This document shows positions 22,201-30,371 of a DNA stretch of 36,328 nucleotides, one piece after another. The notes below the pieces were generated by a model, which worked only from the letters and a program-made list of their open reading frames with translations, was not told the DNA's origin and did not search any database. The stretch lies in assembly GCA_017626035.1 (NCBI GenBank), contig JAGAJR010000018.1:1-36328 (forward strand), in the 5' to 3' direction. This DNA is from Alphaproteobacteria bacterium. Its GTDB lineage: Bacteria; Pseudomonadota; Alphaproteobacteria; RF32; CAG-239. A program made the position numbers and the translations under genes. Each line of letters opens with the position of its first letter. The stretch's first letter is position 1.

Positions 22201-23070
22201 ATGAGTGAATTATCTGAATGTATCATTATAAATTACAAAGTTATGAGTAAAAACGATCAAGTATGTGCAACTCTCATTCATGAAAAGTTATGCATTACCT
22301 CCGATTGCGGAGCCGGAACAGGGTTAAAAAAAGTTGATTACATTATCTGTATTGACGATGACGCTACTTCGGCACTTTGTGCATCGGCACTCGCATGGCG
22401 GCACAAGAAAGTCCACAAAATTTTCCCGACAATGTTGTGTGTCGGCGGAAAAGGACTGATGTCAAGATGGACGCATAAAACCACCGAAGGCCGCCATTTG
22501 GCAGAGGTTTGCAAACGCTGCGGCATTCCAAAGGGGAGAATTGTTGTACTGGACAAAGGAACCAATACCGGTGCCAACATTCAGGAAATCTGGAATGCGG
22601 TTTTGAAGCTGGGGGAAGGAAACAGAGTTCTGTTTGCCTGTACCAAACGCCTGTCGCTTCGTTTGAAGCTGACACAGCAAAAACAGGCTCCCAAAATGGA
22701 CGCTTGCTACTATGTCCTCCCTGAAAGTATGGATGCTGCCTGTAAGTGGTATAACGGAAAACGCCTTGGCGGATGTGAAATGATGTATCACGAGTTGGCA
22801 TCGATTCTCGACCGTTGTGAAGCTTATGCCGGAACGTTCCAAGAGCCGATTCCTTTCGAGATTACACCGGATGTGCGAGCCGCGGCGGATTATCTTGCTT
22901 CTCGTTATCGCCTGAAGATGCCGAGGAACCTGCTTCAGAACCTGCGGGCGATTCCCCAGTTCCTCAAACTGTATTTTGCCATTATCCGTAACCGGCAATT
23001 GATGGAAGACGAACTGGAAACCGATATCCAAAGAACGCTTACGCACATTGAAACCGTGATTAAGCCTTGA
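22201..23070 (+). CDS. DUF218 (YdcF/ElyC/SanA-like) family protein
   Basis: 289 aa from the ATG at 22201. The frame is open back to a TTG at 22147, but the promoter found at 22162-22190 lies inside that extension. The core matches DUF218 (PF02698): VDYIICIDDDAT, KIFPTMLCVGGKG, then TTEGRHLAEVCKRCGIPKGR and the IVVLDKGTNTGANIQ segment (about residues 95-140), the family's 'T..EA..m...L...GVP...I..E..S.NT..N' pattern. Relatives are linked to envelope polysaccharide metabolism or are uncharacterised. No signal peptide or membrane segment, unlike SanA/ElyC, so it is probably cytoplasmic. The C-terminal helical extension (about 215-289) is not part of the usual domain. Confidence 0.8.
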   Translation: MSELSECIIINYKVMSKNDQVCATLIHEKLCITSDCGAGTGLKKVDYIICIDDDATSALCASALAWRHKKVHKIFPTMLCVGGKGLMSRWTHKTTEGRHLAEVCKRCGIPKGRIVVLDKGTNTGANIQEIWNAVLKLGEGNRVLFACTKRLSLRLKLTQQKQAPKMDACYYVLPESMDAACKWYNGKRLGGCEMMYHELASILDRCEAYAGTFQEPIPFEITPDVRAAADYLASRYRLKMPRNLLQNLRAIPQFLKLYFAIIRNRQLMEDELETDIQRTLTHIETVIKP

Positions 23071-23101
23071 TGATTTTGCCGATATAAAATCATTACTCAT
23101 C

Positions 23102-23136
23102 AAAAAGCCCCGGGAATTTTCCCGAGGCTTTTTTTT
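23102..23136. terminator. Bidirectional terminator between convergent genes
   Basis: AAAAAGCC-C-CGGG and CCCG-A-GGCTTTTT pair with one mismatch around a 6-nt loop, followed by a T run on the plus strand and an A run before it. It serves the DUF218 gene and overlaps the stop of the minus-strand gene at 23135. Confidence 0.85.
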
Positions 23137-23332
23137 AATGGATGGTTGTTTTTTGAGAATTGACCGTATCATTTACAAAAATATGGTGAACCGGTTCGGA
23201 AAGATATTGTTTGGCAGACCATTGGTCAACGACGGCGGCAATCAGTTCCGGTTCGGAAACCAGCCCTTCTCTTATGAACAGGCGGTTGGCAAGATTATGA
23301 ATCAAGTAGTTTGCTATGGTTACTTTTAACAT
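23135..23332 (-). CDS. Small hypothetical protein, 65 aa
   Basis: Unknown function. AAAGGGGAAT lies 6 nt before the ATG at 23332, which supports a real gene. The sequence is amphipathic helical at the start (MLKVTIANYLIHNLANRLFI), then PELIAAVVDQWSAKQYL and a polar C-terminus. No motif recognised. The stop lies in the T-run region of the shared terminator. Confidence 0.6.
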   Translation of the reverse strand: MLKVTIANYLIHNLANRLFIREGLVSEPELIAAVVDQWSAKQYLSEPVHHIFVNDTVNSQKTTIH

Positions 23333-23419
23333 TTTTATTCCCCTTTAAAAATGTTGATCCAATTTACGATATAATCATTTTATGACAGGGAATGAATAGG
23401 CATAAATCTAATGTCTATA

Positions 23420-24241
23420 TTAAAAACGTTGATTTTTTGATTGACAAAGGGCTGCGGTAAGCGTGTTGGAAGCTTGGTTTCCGCCAAATGCCAGCCGTTT
23501 TAAGGCTTCTTCTCCCCATAGGCACATTAAGCCGTTTATGTTGCAAACGTCCAGAGATTTGTCTTCTTTCCGATAAGTGCATGGAATATCGCATTTAATG
23601 AAAAAGTCGCCGCCCATGGCTCGAAGAAATTTTTGGGAATCATTGTAAACATAACAGCTGGTCATCATTCCTCTAAAGCCGAGTTTCCAAACTTCCTGAG
23701 CATATCGGGTAATGAGCTTTTTCCCGATTCCGGAACGCTTAAAAGCCGGATCGGTATATAAAGAACTGGAACCGGCAATTTTTTCTTTCGGCGGCAGCGG
23801 AATTTCTCTGGTATCGTTATAAGTGTTAATCCCGAAATAATTTTCTTTTTTGCGGATTAAAGCACGTTTTTTGTTTTCTTTGGCATAACGTTCATACTCG
23901 ACGTCTTCCAATGGCAGAGCGTATCCTTTGCGGAAACCGATGATTTTTTTGCCGCTCGGCGTATTAATTTCCGCCACAAAACAGATAAATCTTTTTTCGG
24001 GATTATCCAGATTTTGCATGGCTTTTTTCCAGTAGTCGCGAAAAGTGCTGAGGCTTTGTCCCGTGTCTTTTTCTTCATCGGGAACCAACTCCGGATAAAC
24101 TCTCAGCGATGCTCCGTAACGGGCGGTAACTTCTCGGTTGAAAAAACGGTCGTAGTAAGCCCTGTATGCCAGTTCGGCCAGTTCTTTTTCATCTTCTCTT
24201 GTTGCTTTGCGGATAACAATATTATCAAATGAGGTCATCAT
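23420..24241 (-). CDS. GNAT-family N-acetyltransferase
   Basis: 273 aa. The acetyl-CoA-binding motif A is LYTDPAFKRSGIGKKLI (residues 161-177; RSGIGK matches R/Q-x-x-G-x-G/A), followed by a motif B region YVYNDSQKFLRAMGG. The N-terminal VIRKATREDEKELAELAYRA is a typical GNAT start. A basic insertion lies between beta strands (residues 115-150: YERYAKENKKRALIRKKENY and onwards), and the C-terminal tail of about 60 residues is extra. Substrate unknown. AGGAG lies 8 nt upstream of the ATG at 24241. Confidence 0.85.
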   Translation of the reverse strand: MMTSFDNIVIRKATREDEKELAELAYRAYYDRFFNREVTARYGASLRVYPELVPDEEKDTGQSLSTFRDYWKKAMQNLDNPEKRFICFVAEINTPSGKKIIGFRKGYALPLEDVEYERYAKENKKRALIRKKENYFGINTYNDTREIPLPPKEKIAGSSSLYTDPAFKRSGIGKKLITRYAQEVWKLGFRGMMTSCYVYNDSQKFLRAMGGDFFIKCDIPCTYRKEDKSLDVCNINGLMCLWGEEALKRLAFGGNQASNTLTAALCQSKNQRF

Positions 24242-24272
24242 TATTACATCTCCTGTTCATCGTTTAAAATAT

Positions 24273-24310
24273 AAAAAAATTGGTACTTAAAAGGTATGCT
24301 CAAGTATCAA
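24273..24310 (-). terminator. Weak terminator after the YerC-like gene
   Basis: Minus strand TTGATACTT pairs with AAGTACCAA (one A-C mismatch) around a 13-nt loop, followed by seven T. It sits about 40 nt past the stop at 24350 and before the acetyltransferase start. Confidence 0.5.
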
Positions 24311-24349
24311 TGTCGATGATGCAGAAATGTAATAATCATATTTAACATT

Positions 24350-24625
24350 TTATTTTTTCATTCTCTTTAAGACGGTTTTGTAACCGCCGTTATTTTCGTC
24401 TTTTAAAAATCTGGCAACACGGGTAACTGTGGTCAGACTGGCTTGCGTCTGTTCGGCAATGTCTCTGTAGGACAAATCCGTCTCATCAAGCAGGCGGGCA
24501 ATTTGCAAACGGTCGGTAAAGTCTTTCACTTCCTTGGGCGTGCAGAGATCTTTGAGAAAATTCTCCACGTCTTTGCTGGTTTTCAAAAGCAGAAAGGCCT
24601 TATATAACTGTTTGTAATTATCCAT
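24350..24625 (-). CDS. TrpR-fold transcriptional regulator, YerC/YecD family
   Basis: 91 aa DNA-binding protein of the Trp-repressor superfamily (PF01371). Blocks: LYKAFLLLKTSKDVENFLKD, LCTPKEVKDFTDRLQIARLL, then the helix-turn-helix DLSYRDIAEQTQASLTTVTR and VARFLKDENNGGYKTVL. The family usually starts a few residues before LYxAFLxLK, so I choose the ATG at 24625 over 24652; no strong ribosome site is present for either. A 26-bp palindrome (24654-24679) directly upstream is a plausible autoregulatory operator. The ligand is not known for this family. Confidence 0.88.
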   Translation of the reverse strand: MDNYKQLYKAFLLLKTSKDVENFLKDLCTPKEVKDFTDRLQIARLLDETDLSYRDIAEQTQASLTTVTRVARFLKDENNGGYKTVLKRMKK

Positions 24626-24653
24626 GACAACAATATCCCGATATTGCAACATT

Positions 24654-24679
24654 GTTTTACTGTAGTGGTACAGTAAAAC
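24654..24679. promoter_or_regulatory. 26-bp perfect palindrome, operator candidate of the YerC-like regulator
   Basis: GTTTTACTGTA (24654-24664) and TACAGTAAAAC (24669-24679) are exact inverted copies around 4 bp. It lies 28 nt before the chosen start and in the expected promoter area. TrpR-type dimers bind short palindromes with ACT/AGT half-sites (trp operator ACTAGT), so the ACTGTA-TACAGT halves fit. A second smaller palindrome AATATC-CC-GATATT lies at 24632-24645. Confidence 0.6.
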
Positions 24680-24706
24680 AAAAAATCTTTAAAGTAAAGA
24701 ACTTTT

Positions 24707-25474
24707 TTATTTTTCTTCGGAGGAAGGTGTCTCGTCTTGGTAGAGTTTAAGCTTCTCTTCAATTTCAACACGTTCTTTATAACGCGTACAAATGCTCCAG
24801 TCGTGCTGGTAACTGTTCAGATTGTCGAGTTTTTTCTGTTCATTGTCCCGTGCTTGTTTGAATTCGTTTAATATCGGGTCGATTCTGGAATGATAATAAG
24901 AATAAAGTTCTTCAAAGCCTCTTTTTTTATCTGCTTCGTCATTGGTGCGGATTTTCACGGCTTTAACTTCGTCAATGGCTTTGCGAAGCGTCTTATCCAA
25001 AATCGGCAGATAATACTCCAAAGTTAATTTGTTGATTCTCTGATGAACCTGCTCGTGCCGGATAATTTGGGAAAACTCGCAGCTCTGAGGAGAATATTTG
25101 TTTGAAACATAAATCAATGGGTTTTTATAACCGATAAAAATTTCGATTTCTTCCGGCATAATACAGGAATATTCGTTATCAAGCCGTTTCAAAATTGCTT
25201 TTTTGATATGAAAGGAGGTTGAAGTCGTAATCGGGGCGACGCCGGCCGTCAATAATCCGTTTTCTTGAATGACGGGACTGTTTTTTCCCAGATTGTTAAC
25301 AAACTCCGGAGATTGGGAAATATCGTGAATGAGTTTCCCGTAAGAGGATTTGAAAATAACGGCAGGTTGAGGGTTAATGTCGTTACATGAAACAAACTCA
25401 CCCAAACTCCAAGCATGAGCGTTGAAAGATGCGAAAAAAGCCGCTAGGCCGGAAAAGAAAATTTTTGTATTCAT
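24707..25474 (-). CDS. Periplasmic protein with HExxH motif, DUF922-like putative Zn-protease
   Basis: 255 aa. The ATG at 25474 (GAGGCAG upstream) starts a signal peptide (MNTKIFFSGLAAFFASFNAHA). The motif IIRHEQVHQRI gives HEQVH at residues 140-144, a HExxH zinc-binding signature in a helix, followed by a third possible ligand region (LEYYLPILDKTL). Four or more Cys (30, 104, 132, and in SICTRY) suggest disulfides. Length and layout resemble DUF922-type predicted proteases. Catalysis is inferred from the motif only. The C-terminus is a charged helix. Confidence 0.7.
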   Translation of the reverse strand: MNTKIFFSGLAAFFASFNAHAWSLGEFVSCNDINPQPAVIFKSSYGKLIHDISQSPEFVNNLGKNSPVIQENGLLTAGVAPITTSTSFHIKKAILKRLDNEYSCIMPEEIEIFIGYKNPLIYVSNKYSPQSCEFSQIIRHEQVHQRINKLTLEYYLPILDKTLRKAIDEVKAVKIRTNDEADKKRGFEELYSYYHSRIDPILNEFKQARDNEQKKLDNLNSYQHDWSICTRYKERVEIEEKLKLYQDETPSSEEK

Positions 25475-25565
25475 ATCTGCCTCATAAAACCCCAACCTCA
25501 AAATATTATCATTTAATTAAAAAATATTTACTAAAATAACACAGCAGTATCACAAGAGGTGAAAT

Positions 25566-25898
25566 ATGAAAAAAACAGCGTTGATATTTTTATTGCTTTT
25601 GTTTGCGGGAGAAATAAAAGCTGCGGACGAGACGGCACAACAAACGGAAGAATATCTTCAGGCGGGCAGGGAAGATGCCGAACTCATGCGGAAATATTTT
25701 GAGAATATGGATAAACCGGCATATCAGAAAGCTTATGATGATTATCAAATGGATTTGGAATATATTGCGTCTTACGGCGTGGCTCCCGATAATGAAGCCC
25801 TGTATAACGACTTACGGGAGATGAACAGCGAAGAACCGTTTGTCTATTCCCGCAGCGAAAGGGACAATCGTTTTGATTATAAACGTTACAGTTATTGA
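25566..25898 (+). CDS. Small exported protein of unknown function, 110 aa
   Basis: A clear signal peptide (MKKTALIFLLLLFAGEIKA, cut before ADE) is followed by an acidic, Tyr-rich, helical mature part (YLQAGREDAELMRKYFENM, YQMDLEYIASYGVAPDN) and a basic-aromatic end (RFDYKRYSY). AAGAGGTG precedes the ATG. I do not recognise the family. It is divergent from the HExxH gene and shares its promoter region. Confidence 0.75.
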   Translation: MKKTALIFLLLLFAGEIKAADETAQQTEEYLQAGREDAELMRKYFENMDKPAYQKAYDDYQMDLEYIASYGVAPDNEALYNDLREMNSEEPFVYSRSERDNRFDYKRYSY

Positions 25899-25908
25899 GG
25901 ATATAAAA

Positions 25909-25938
25909 AAACTCCCGCTTAAAGCAGGAGTTTTTTTT
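25909..25938. terminator. Bidirectional terminator between the 25566 gene and tRNA-Leu
   Basis: AAAACTCC-C-GC and GC-A-GGAGTTTT pair around a short TTAA-type loop with one mismatch; a T run follows. It ends 3 nt before the encoded CCA end of the minus-strand tRNA. Confidence 0.8.
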
Positions 25939-25941
25939 GAT

Positions 25942-26027
25942 TGGTAGGGATAGTGAGACTTGAACTCACACTGCCTGAGGCAACAAGATTTTGAGTCTAG
26001 CGCGTCTACCAGTTCCGCCATATCCCC
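25942..26027 (-). tRNA. tRNA-Leu, anticodon CAA
   Basis: 86 nt with encoded CCA. Acceptor GGGGATA pairs with TATCCCT (G-U at pair 1). The D arm has GCG/CGC with GGTAGA in the loop, the anticodon loop CTCAAAA gives CAA, the long variable arm TGCCT-CA-GGCA is the class II type of Leu, and the T arm is GTGAG-TTCAAGT-CTCAC. The anticodon stem CTAGA/TCTTG has a T-T mismatch at the second pair. No integrase is nearby, and the tRNA is intact. Confidence 0.93.
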
Positions 26028-26130
26028 ATAACGTGAACACATAAATATAATATTTAATTGATAACGTCAATATTTTTTTTACTATACGGGAGTATTTTAT
26101 TTAAAATTTTACAAAAACAGGATATTTGTC

Positions 26131-27657
26131 GTGGAAAATCAAGAAACAGCAGCCAAAAATTTTTATCAGAACAAGCAATATGCCGAAGCGGCAAAACTGT
26201 ATGAAGCTTTAATAAAAAAAAATCCGAAAAATGAATTTTTTTATATTGCCTGTGCCAACAGTTATGACCTTGCCGGTAATAAAAAAAAGTCAATGGATTT
26301 GTATCGCAAAGCATTAAAAATAAACAAAAATTCATTACCGGCCTTGTCTAATCTGGCCACGTCCTATTATGAAATAAATGACTTTAAAAACGCTGAAAAA
26401 TATTGCCTGAAAAGTTTAAAAATCGATTCTTCCAATGCTTCGTCCTGGGTAAACCTCGGCAACATAAATTATCGGAACGGAAATTTGTATGAGGCTCTGA
26501 AAGATTATCTGACAGCGTCTTCCGTCAGAAAGGATTATTATATTGCCGAAATAAATATCGCCAATACTTATTATGATTTGAAAAAATACAAAGAAGCCGT
26601 CATCTATGCCCGTCGAGCTTTGCGTCTGGATTCTGACAGTGTTATGGCTTTGAGTATTATCGGCAATTCTTTTTTGGAATTGGAACAATATGACGAGGCT
26701 CTTAAGGCTTTTTCTCAGGCGTTAAAATTGGATTCCGAAGATGCGTGGTTGTTTAATTCCGTCAGTCAGGTTTGTCAGAAAAAAGGCGAATGGGAAGATG
26801 CTTTGAAAGCCGGATGGATGGCTGTGGAAAAAAGTTCGGACAAGGATTCCCACCATATTAATTTTGGCTACCTTCTGTATGAATGTTCAATGGAAAATCA
26901 ATGTGTAAGTTATGAAAAATATGCGGATAAATGGTTGTCCGAATATCATGATAATCCGATTGTTCTGCATATGGGAAATGCGGTGAAAAACGGCTTAAAA
27001 TTAGACCGTGCCAATGATGCGTATATTAAAAATATTTTTGATATTTTTGCCGAGGATTTTGAAAATGTTTTGGATTCTTTGGAGTATAAAGCACCGGAAT
27101 ATGTTTCTGAATTTATGAAGGAGATTTACGGGGATTCCCCTCGGCATAAAATGCGGATTCTGGATGCCGGATGCGGCACCGGATTATGCGGCAGATTCTT
27201 AAAAAAATATGCGGCGTTTTGGGGATTGCAAGGCGTTGATTTATCTGAAAAAATGCTTGAAATTGCCAAAAAGAAAAAAGTGTATGACCGCCTATATAAC
27301 CGGGAGCTGATTTCCTTTGTTCGGGAGCAGAAAAACAAATATGATTTAATCGTTTCTTCCGATGTTTTTACCTATATCGGAAATCTGGAAATTTTGTTTC
27401 GGAATTTGTTTGATTCGCTGAAAAAAAACGGACGTTTAATCTTTACGGTTTCTGAAAATCCGGAAGATGAAAACGACTATGTTTTGCATGCTTCGGGAAG
27501 ATTCCTGCATGGTCGGAATTATGTAAAAAACATGTTGGAAAAAAACGGATTCCGCATTGAAAAATTTGAACGGAAAAAGCTTCGGAACGAAGGGGAAAAA
27601 AGTGTATTCGGCTTTGTGGTTTCCGCTTTGAAATCTAACGAAAAAACCCCGGATTAG
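26131..27657 (+). CDS. TPR-repeat protein fused to an SAM-dependent methyltransferase
   Basis: 508 aa from a GTG at 26131 (AGGA upstream). Residues about 1-235 are successive TPR repeats (for example AEAAKLYEALIKKNPKNEFF, KAFSQALKLDSEDAWLFNSV). After a linker (about 240-320), a Rossmann methyltransferase follows: motif I RILDAGCGTGLCGRFL (about 342-357), LQGVDLSEKMLEIAKKK, YDLIVSSDVFTYIG, RLIFTVSENP. The TPR-methyltransferase combination is known in proteobacteria. I infer modification of a protein or small partner recruited by the TPRs. The stop codon lies in the loop of the terminator. Confidence 0.88.
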   Translation: MENQETAAKNFYQNKQYAEAAKLYEALIKKNPKNEFFYIACANSYDLAGNKKKSMDLYRKALKINKNSLPALSNLATSYYEINDFKNAEKYCLKSLKIDSSNASSWVNLGNINYRNGNLYEALKDYLTASSVRKDYYIAEINIANTYYDLKKYKEAVIYARRALRLDSDSVMALSIIGNSFLELEQYDEALKAFSQALKLDSEDAWLFNSVSQVCQKKGEWEDALKAGWMAVEKSSDKDSHHINFGYLLYECSMENQCVSYEKYADKWLSEYHDNPIVLHMGNAVKNGLKLDRANDAYIKNIFDIFAEDFENVLDSLEYKAPEYVSEFMKEIYGDSPRHKMRILDAGCGTGLCGRFLKKYAAFWGLQGVDLSEKMLEIAKKKKVYDRLYNRELISFVREQKNKYDLIVSSDVFTYIGNLEILFRNLFDSLKKNGRLIFTVSENPEDENDYVLHASGRFLHGRNYVKNMLEKNGFRIEKFERKKLRNEGEKSVFGFVVSALKSNEKTPD

Positions 27658-27670
27658 AACCGGGGTTTTT
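27642..27670. terminator. Terminator overlapping the stop of the TPR-methyltransferase gene
   Basis: AAAAACCCCGG and CCGGGGTTTTT form a perfect 11-bp stem. The TAG stop (27655-27657) is in the 7-nt loop. It is symmetrical, so it can also serve the convergent gene at 27697. Confidence 0.9.
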
Positions 27671-27696
27671 AGGAAATCTCTTCTTAAAATCCGTAA

Positions 27697-27915
27697 TTAT
27701 TTTGCAGATTTTTTAGCAGAAGTTTTCTTTGCGGAAGAAGTCTTGCTTGCAGTTGTTTTGCAAGAAGATTTTTTGCAAGAAGATTTGTTGTTGCATCCGC
27801 AGATTTGTTCTACGGCCATAGACCAGAAAACTTCGTCCTGGCCTTGAGGACAACCAGCATTTTGCCAAATGTAGTAAGCGGCTTCTCTGATTGCATTTTC
27901 ATTATTTTTAACCAT
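27697..27915 (-). CDS. DUF2934-like protein with a Lys/Ala/Ser/Cys tail
   Basis: 72 aa from the ATG at 27915 (GGAG upstream; the longer frame has none). The N-terminal half NAIREAAYYIWQNAGCPQGQ and DEVFWSMAVEQI follows the DUF2934 pattern 'IRxRAYxIWxxxGxPxGxDxxxWxxAExxL' (PF11154). The C-terminal third is a low-complexity tail of Lys, Ala, Ser, Thr and Cys (KTTASKTSSAKKTSAKKSAK) like histone H1 tails, with CGC and SSC(K)KSSC before it. Nucleic-acid binding is possible; this is inference. Confidence 0.8.
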   Translation of the reverse strand: MVKNNENAIREAAYYIWQNAGCPQGQDEVFWSMAVEQICGCNNKSSCKKSSCKTTASKTSSAKKTSAKKSAK

Positions 27916-28144
27916 AACTAACTCCAAATAAAAATAAATTTTGTTTGATAAACAATGTTCAATATACATTTAAAATTTTATACGTCAATATTAAATCGTT
28001 TGTATATGTTGTATTTGCAAAATAAAATTGTCATAAAGTTTAATTTGCTTGCATTTAAAACTATAAGAATTTATAGATAGTTTTTAAAGATGTCGAAATT
28101 ATAAAAAATCTAATTATGTTTGTTAGTCTATTAGGGGGCTATAT

Positions 28145-30343
28145 ATGGAAAATTTATTATCAAAAGAAGAAATGAAAGCAATCATTGACGGTAATCACGG
28201 CAATGTTTTTTCCGTTTTGGGAATTCACCGCGACAAGGGAAGCAAAGAGGTGTTTATAAGAACTTATCAGCCGAATTCCAAATCCGTAGAATTGTTAAAA
28301 CAGGACGGAACTTCTCTGGGACAAATGTCCAAACTTGATGACTGCGGTTTTTATCAGATTAACCTCGGTGCAATTGAAAATTTTGCTTATAAATTCAGAA
28401 TAGAAAATGATCAGGGAACCGTTTATGAAGAGGAAGATCCTTATCGTTTTCCGTCCATCCTCGGAGATATTGATGTTTATCTTCTGGCCGAGGGCAATCA
28501 CCTTGATATGTATAAAAAACTCGGAGCCCACCCGATTGAACTAAACGGCGTAAAAGGGGTAAGTTTTGCCGTATGGGCACCTAATGCCAAACGTGTTTCC
28601 GTTGTCGGAAATTTCAATAACTGGGATGGTCGTAAACACGCTATGCGTAAACACCCGACCTGCGGTGTGTGGGACATCTTTATTCCGAACATCGGCGAAG
28701 GCGAACTTTACAAATATGAAGTTAAAACACAGGAAGATTATATTCTTGTTAAATCCGACCCGGTTGCGTTTTTTGCCGAAAAACGTCCGAATACGGCATC
28801 TGTTGTTTTTGATATTGAAAAATACCAATGGAATGACGAAGGCTGGATGAACTATCGCGAACAGGCTAACAGTTTTGATAAACCGATGTCTGTTTATGAA
28901 GTCCATTTGGGCTCTTGGCGTCGTAAAGGCGAACATGGAGAAGAATATCTGACTTACCGTGAATTGGCCGACCGCCTGGTTCCTTATGTCAGCAACATGG
29001 GCTTTACCCACGTCGAGTTTTTGCCGGTTGCCGAACACCCGCTGGATGCTTCTTGGGGATATCAGGTTATCGGAATGTTTGCACCGACCTCCCGTTTCGG
29101 CACGCCGGATGATTTCCGCTATTTGATTGACCAGCTGCACCAGGCCGGTATCAGTGTGATTATGGATTGGGTTCCGGCACACTTCCCTAAAGACGGACAT
29201 GGTTTGGTTGAGTTTGACGGAACGCATTTATATGAGCATGCCGATCCTCGCAAAGGGGAACATACCGATTGGGGAACAAAGATTTATAACTACGGACGGA
29301 CGGAAGTCTGTAACTATCTTTGTGCCAGTGCCTTGTATTGGATGAGAGAATTTCATATCGACGGATTGCGTGTGGATGCGGTTGCTTCCATGCTGTATTT
29401 GGATTATTCCCGTAAAAACGGCGAATGGATTCCAAACATTTACGGTGGTAACGAGAATATTGAAGCAATCGCCTTTTTAAGAAAAATGAACGAACTGGTT
29501 TATGGCTATAATAAAGGGGCCATAACCTGTGCGGAAGAGTCGACGGCATGGCCGATGGTTTCCCGTCCGACATCAATGGGCGGTTTGGGATTTGGTTACA
29601 AATGGAATATGGGCTGGATGAATGATACGCTGAAATACATCAGCAAAGATCCTATCCACCGTAAATATCACCATGGTATGCTGACTTTCGGTCTGTTGTA
29701 TGCTTTTAACGAAAACTTTATTCTGCCGATTTCCCATGATGAGGTTGTTCACGGCAAAGGCTCAATGCTGGCTAAAATGCCGGGAGACGAGTGGCAGAAA
29801 TTTGCCAACCTGAGAGCATATTACGGATTTATGTATACCCACCCGGGCAAAAAGCTTTTGTTTATGGGATGCGAGTTCGGACAAGACTGGGAATGGAATG
29901 CGGAAGAAAGTCTTCGTTGGCACCTTCTTGAATATCCGATGTATAAGGGAATGCAGAATTGCGTTCGTGATTTGAACCTGATGTATAAGGGTAATGCCCC
30001 TTTGTATGAAGAGGATTTTGATTATCGCGGCTTTGAGTGGATTGATCATTCCAATGCGGATGACAGCGTTATCTCTTATATGCGTAAAGGACACAATCCG
30101 AATGATTATCTGATTGTCATTTCCAACTTTACGCCGGTGGTTCGTAAAGATTATCGGATTGGGGTTTACGAGGATTGCGGTTATCAAGAAATTTTTAACA
30201 GTGATGATGTAAACTACTGGGGAAGCGGCATTAAGAATGAGGGGACAATGTATTCCGAAGCCCAGGAATGGAATATGAAACCTCGTTCCATCAAAGTTAC
30301 GCTTCCGGCTTTGTCAACGATTGTCTTGAAGCCGATAAGATAA
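28145..30343 (+). CDS. glgB: 1,4-alpha-glucan branching enzyme
   Basis: Makes alpha-1,6 branches in glycogen (GH13). 732 aa, full length. The N1 domain is present (IIDGNHGNVFSVLGIH), as is the CBM48 domain (VSFAVWAPNAKRVSVVGNFNNWDGR). The catalytic (beta/alpha)8 barrel has the nucleophile Asp in HIDGLRVDAVASMLYLDYS (about 411), the acid Glu in ITCAEESTAWP (about 463) and ISHDEVVHGKGSM (about 530). The C-terminal beta domain ends IVLKPIR. AGGGGG precedes the ATG. It is the first of three genes (glgB-glgX-malQ). Confidence 0.97.
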   Translation: MENLLSKEEMKAIIDGNHGNVFSVLGIHRDKGSKEVFIRTYQPNSKSVELLKQDGTSLGQMSKLDDCGFYQINLGAIENFAYKFRIENDQGTVYEEEDPYRFPSILGDIDVYLLAEGNHLDMYKKLGAHPIELNGVKGVSFAVWAPNAKRVSVVGNFNNWDGRKHAMRKHPTCGVWDIFIPNIGEGELYKYEVKTQEDYILVKSDPVAFFAEKRPNTASVVFDIEKYQWNDEGWMNYREQANSFDKPMSVYEVHLGSWRRKGEHGEEYLTYRELADRLVPYVSNMGFTHVEFLPVAEHPLDASWGYQVIGMFAPTSRFGTPDDFRYLIDQLHQAGISVIMDWVPAHFPKDGHGLVEFDGTHLYEHADPRKGEHTDWGTKIYNYGRTEVCNYLCASALYWMREFHIDGLRVDAVASMLYLDYSRKNGEWIPNIYGGNENIEAIAFLRKMNELVYGYNKGAITCAEESTAWPMVSRPTSMGGLGFGYKWNMGWMNDTLKYISKDPIHRKYHHGMLTFGLLYAFNENFILPISHDEVVHGKGSMLAKMPGDEWQKFANLRAYYGFMYTHPGKKLLFMGCEFGQDWEWNAEESLRWHLLEYPMYKGMQNCVRDLNLMYKGNAPLYEEDFDYRGFEWIDHSNADDSVISYMRKGHNPNDYLIVISNFTPVVRKDYRIGVYEDCGYQEIFNSDDVNYWGSGIKNEGTMYSEAQEWNMKPRSIKVTLPALSTIVLKPIR

Positions 30344-30371
30344 ATTTGATTTTATGATTTAGGAGCAGACA

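Noticed and set aside
25942-26027. tRNA-Leu as attachment site of the phage cassette
   Set aside because: It lies more than 12 kb from the cassette, is intact with its CCA end, and no duplicated 3' end or integrase was found.
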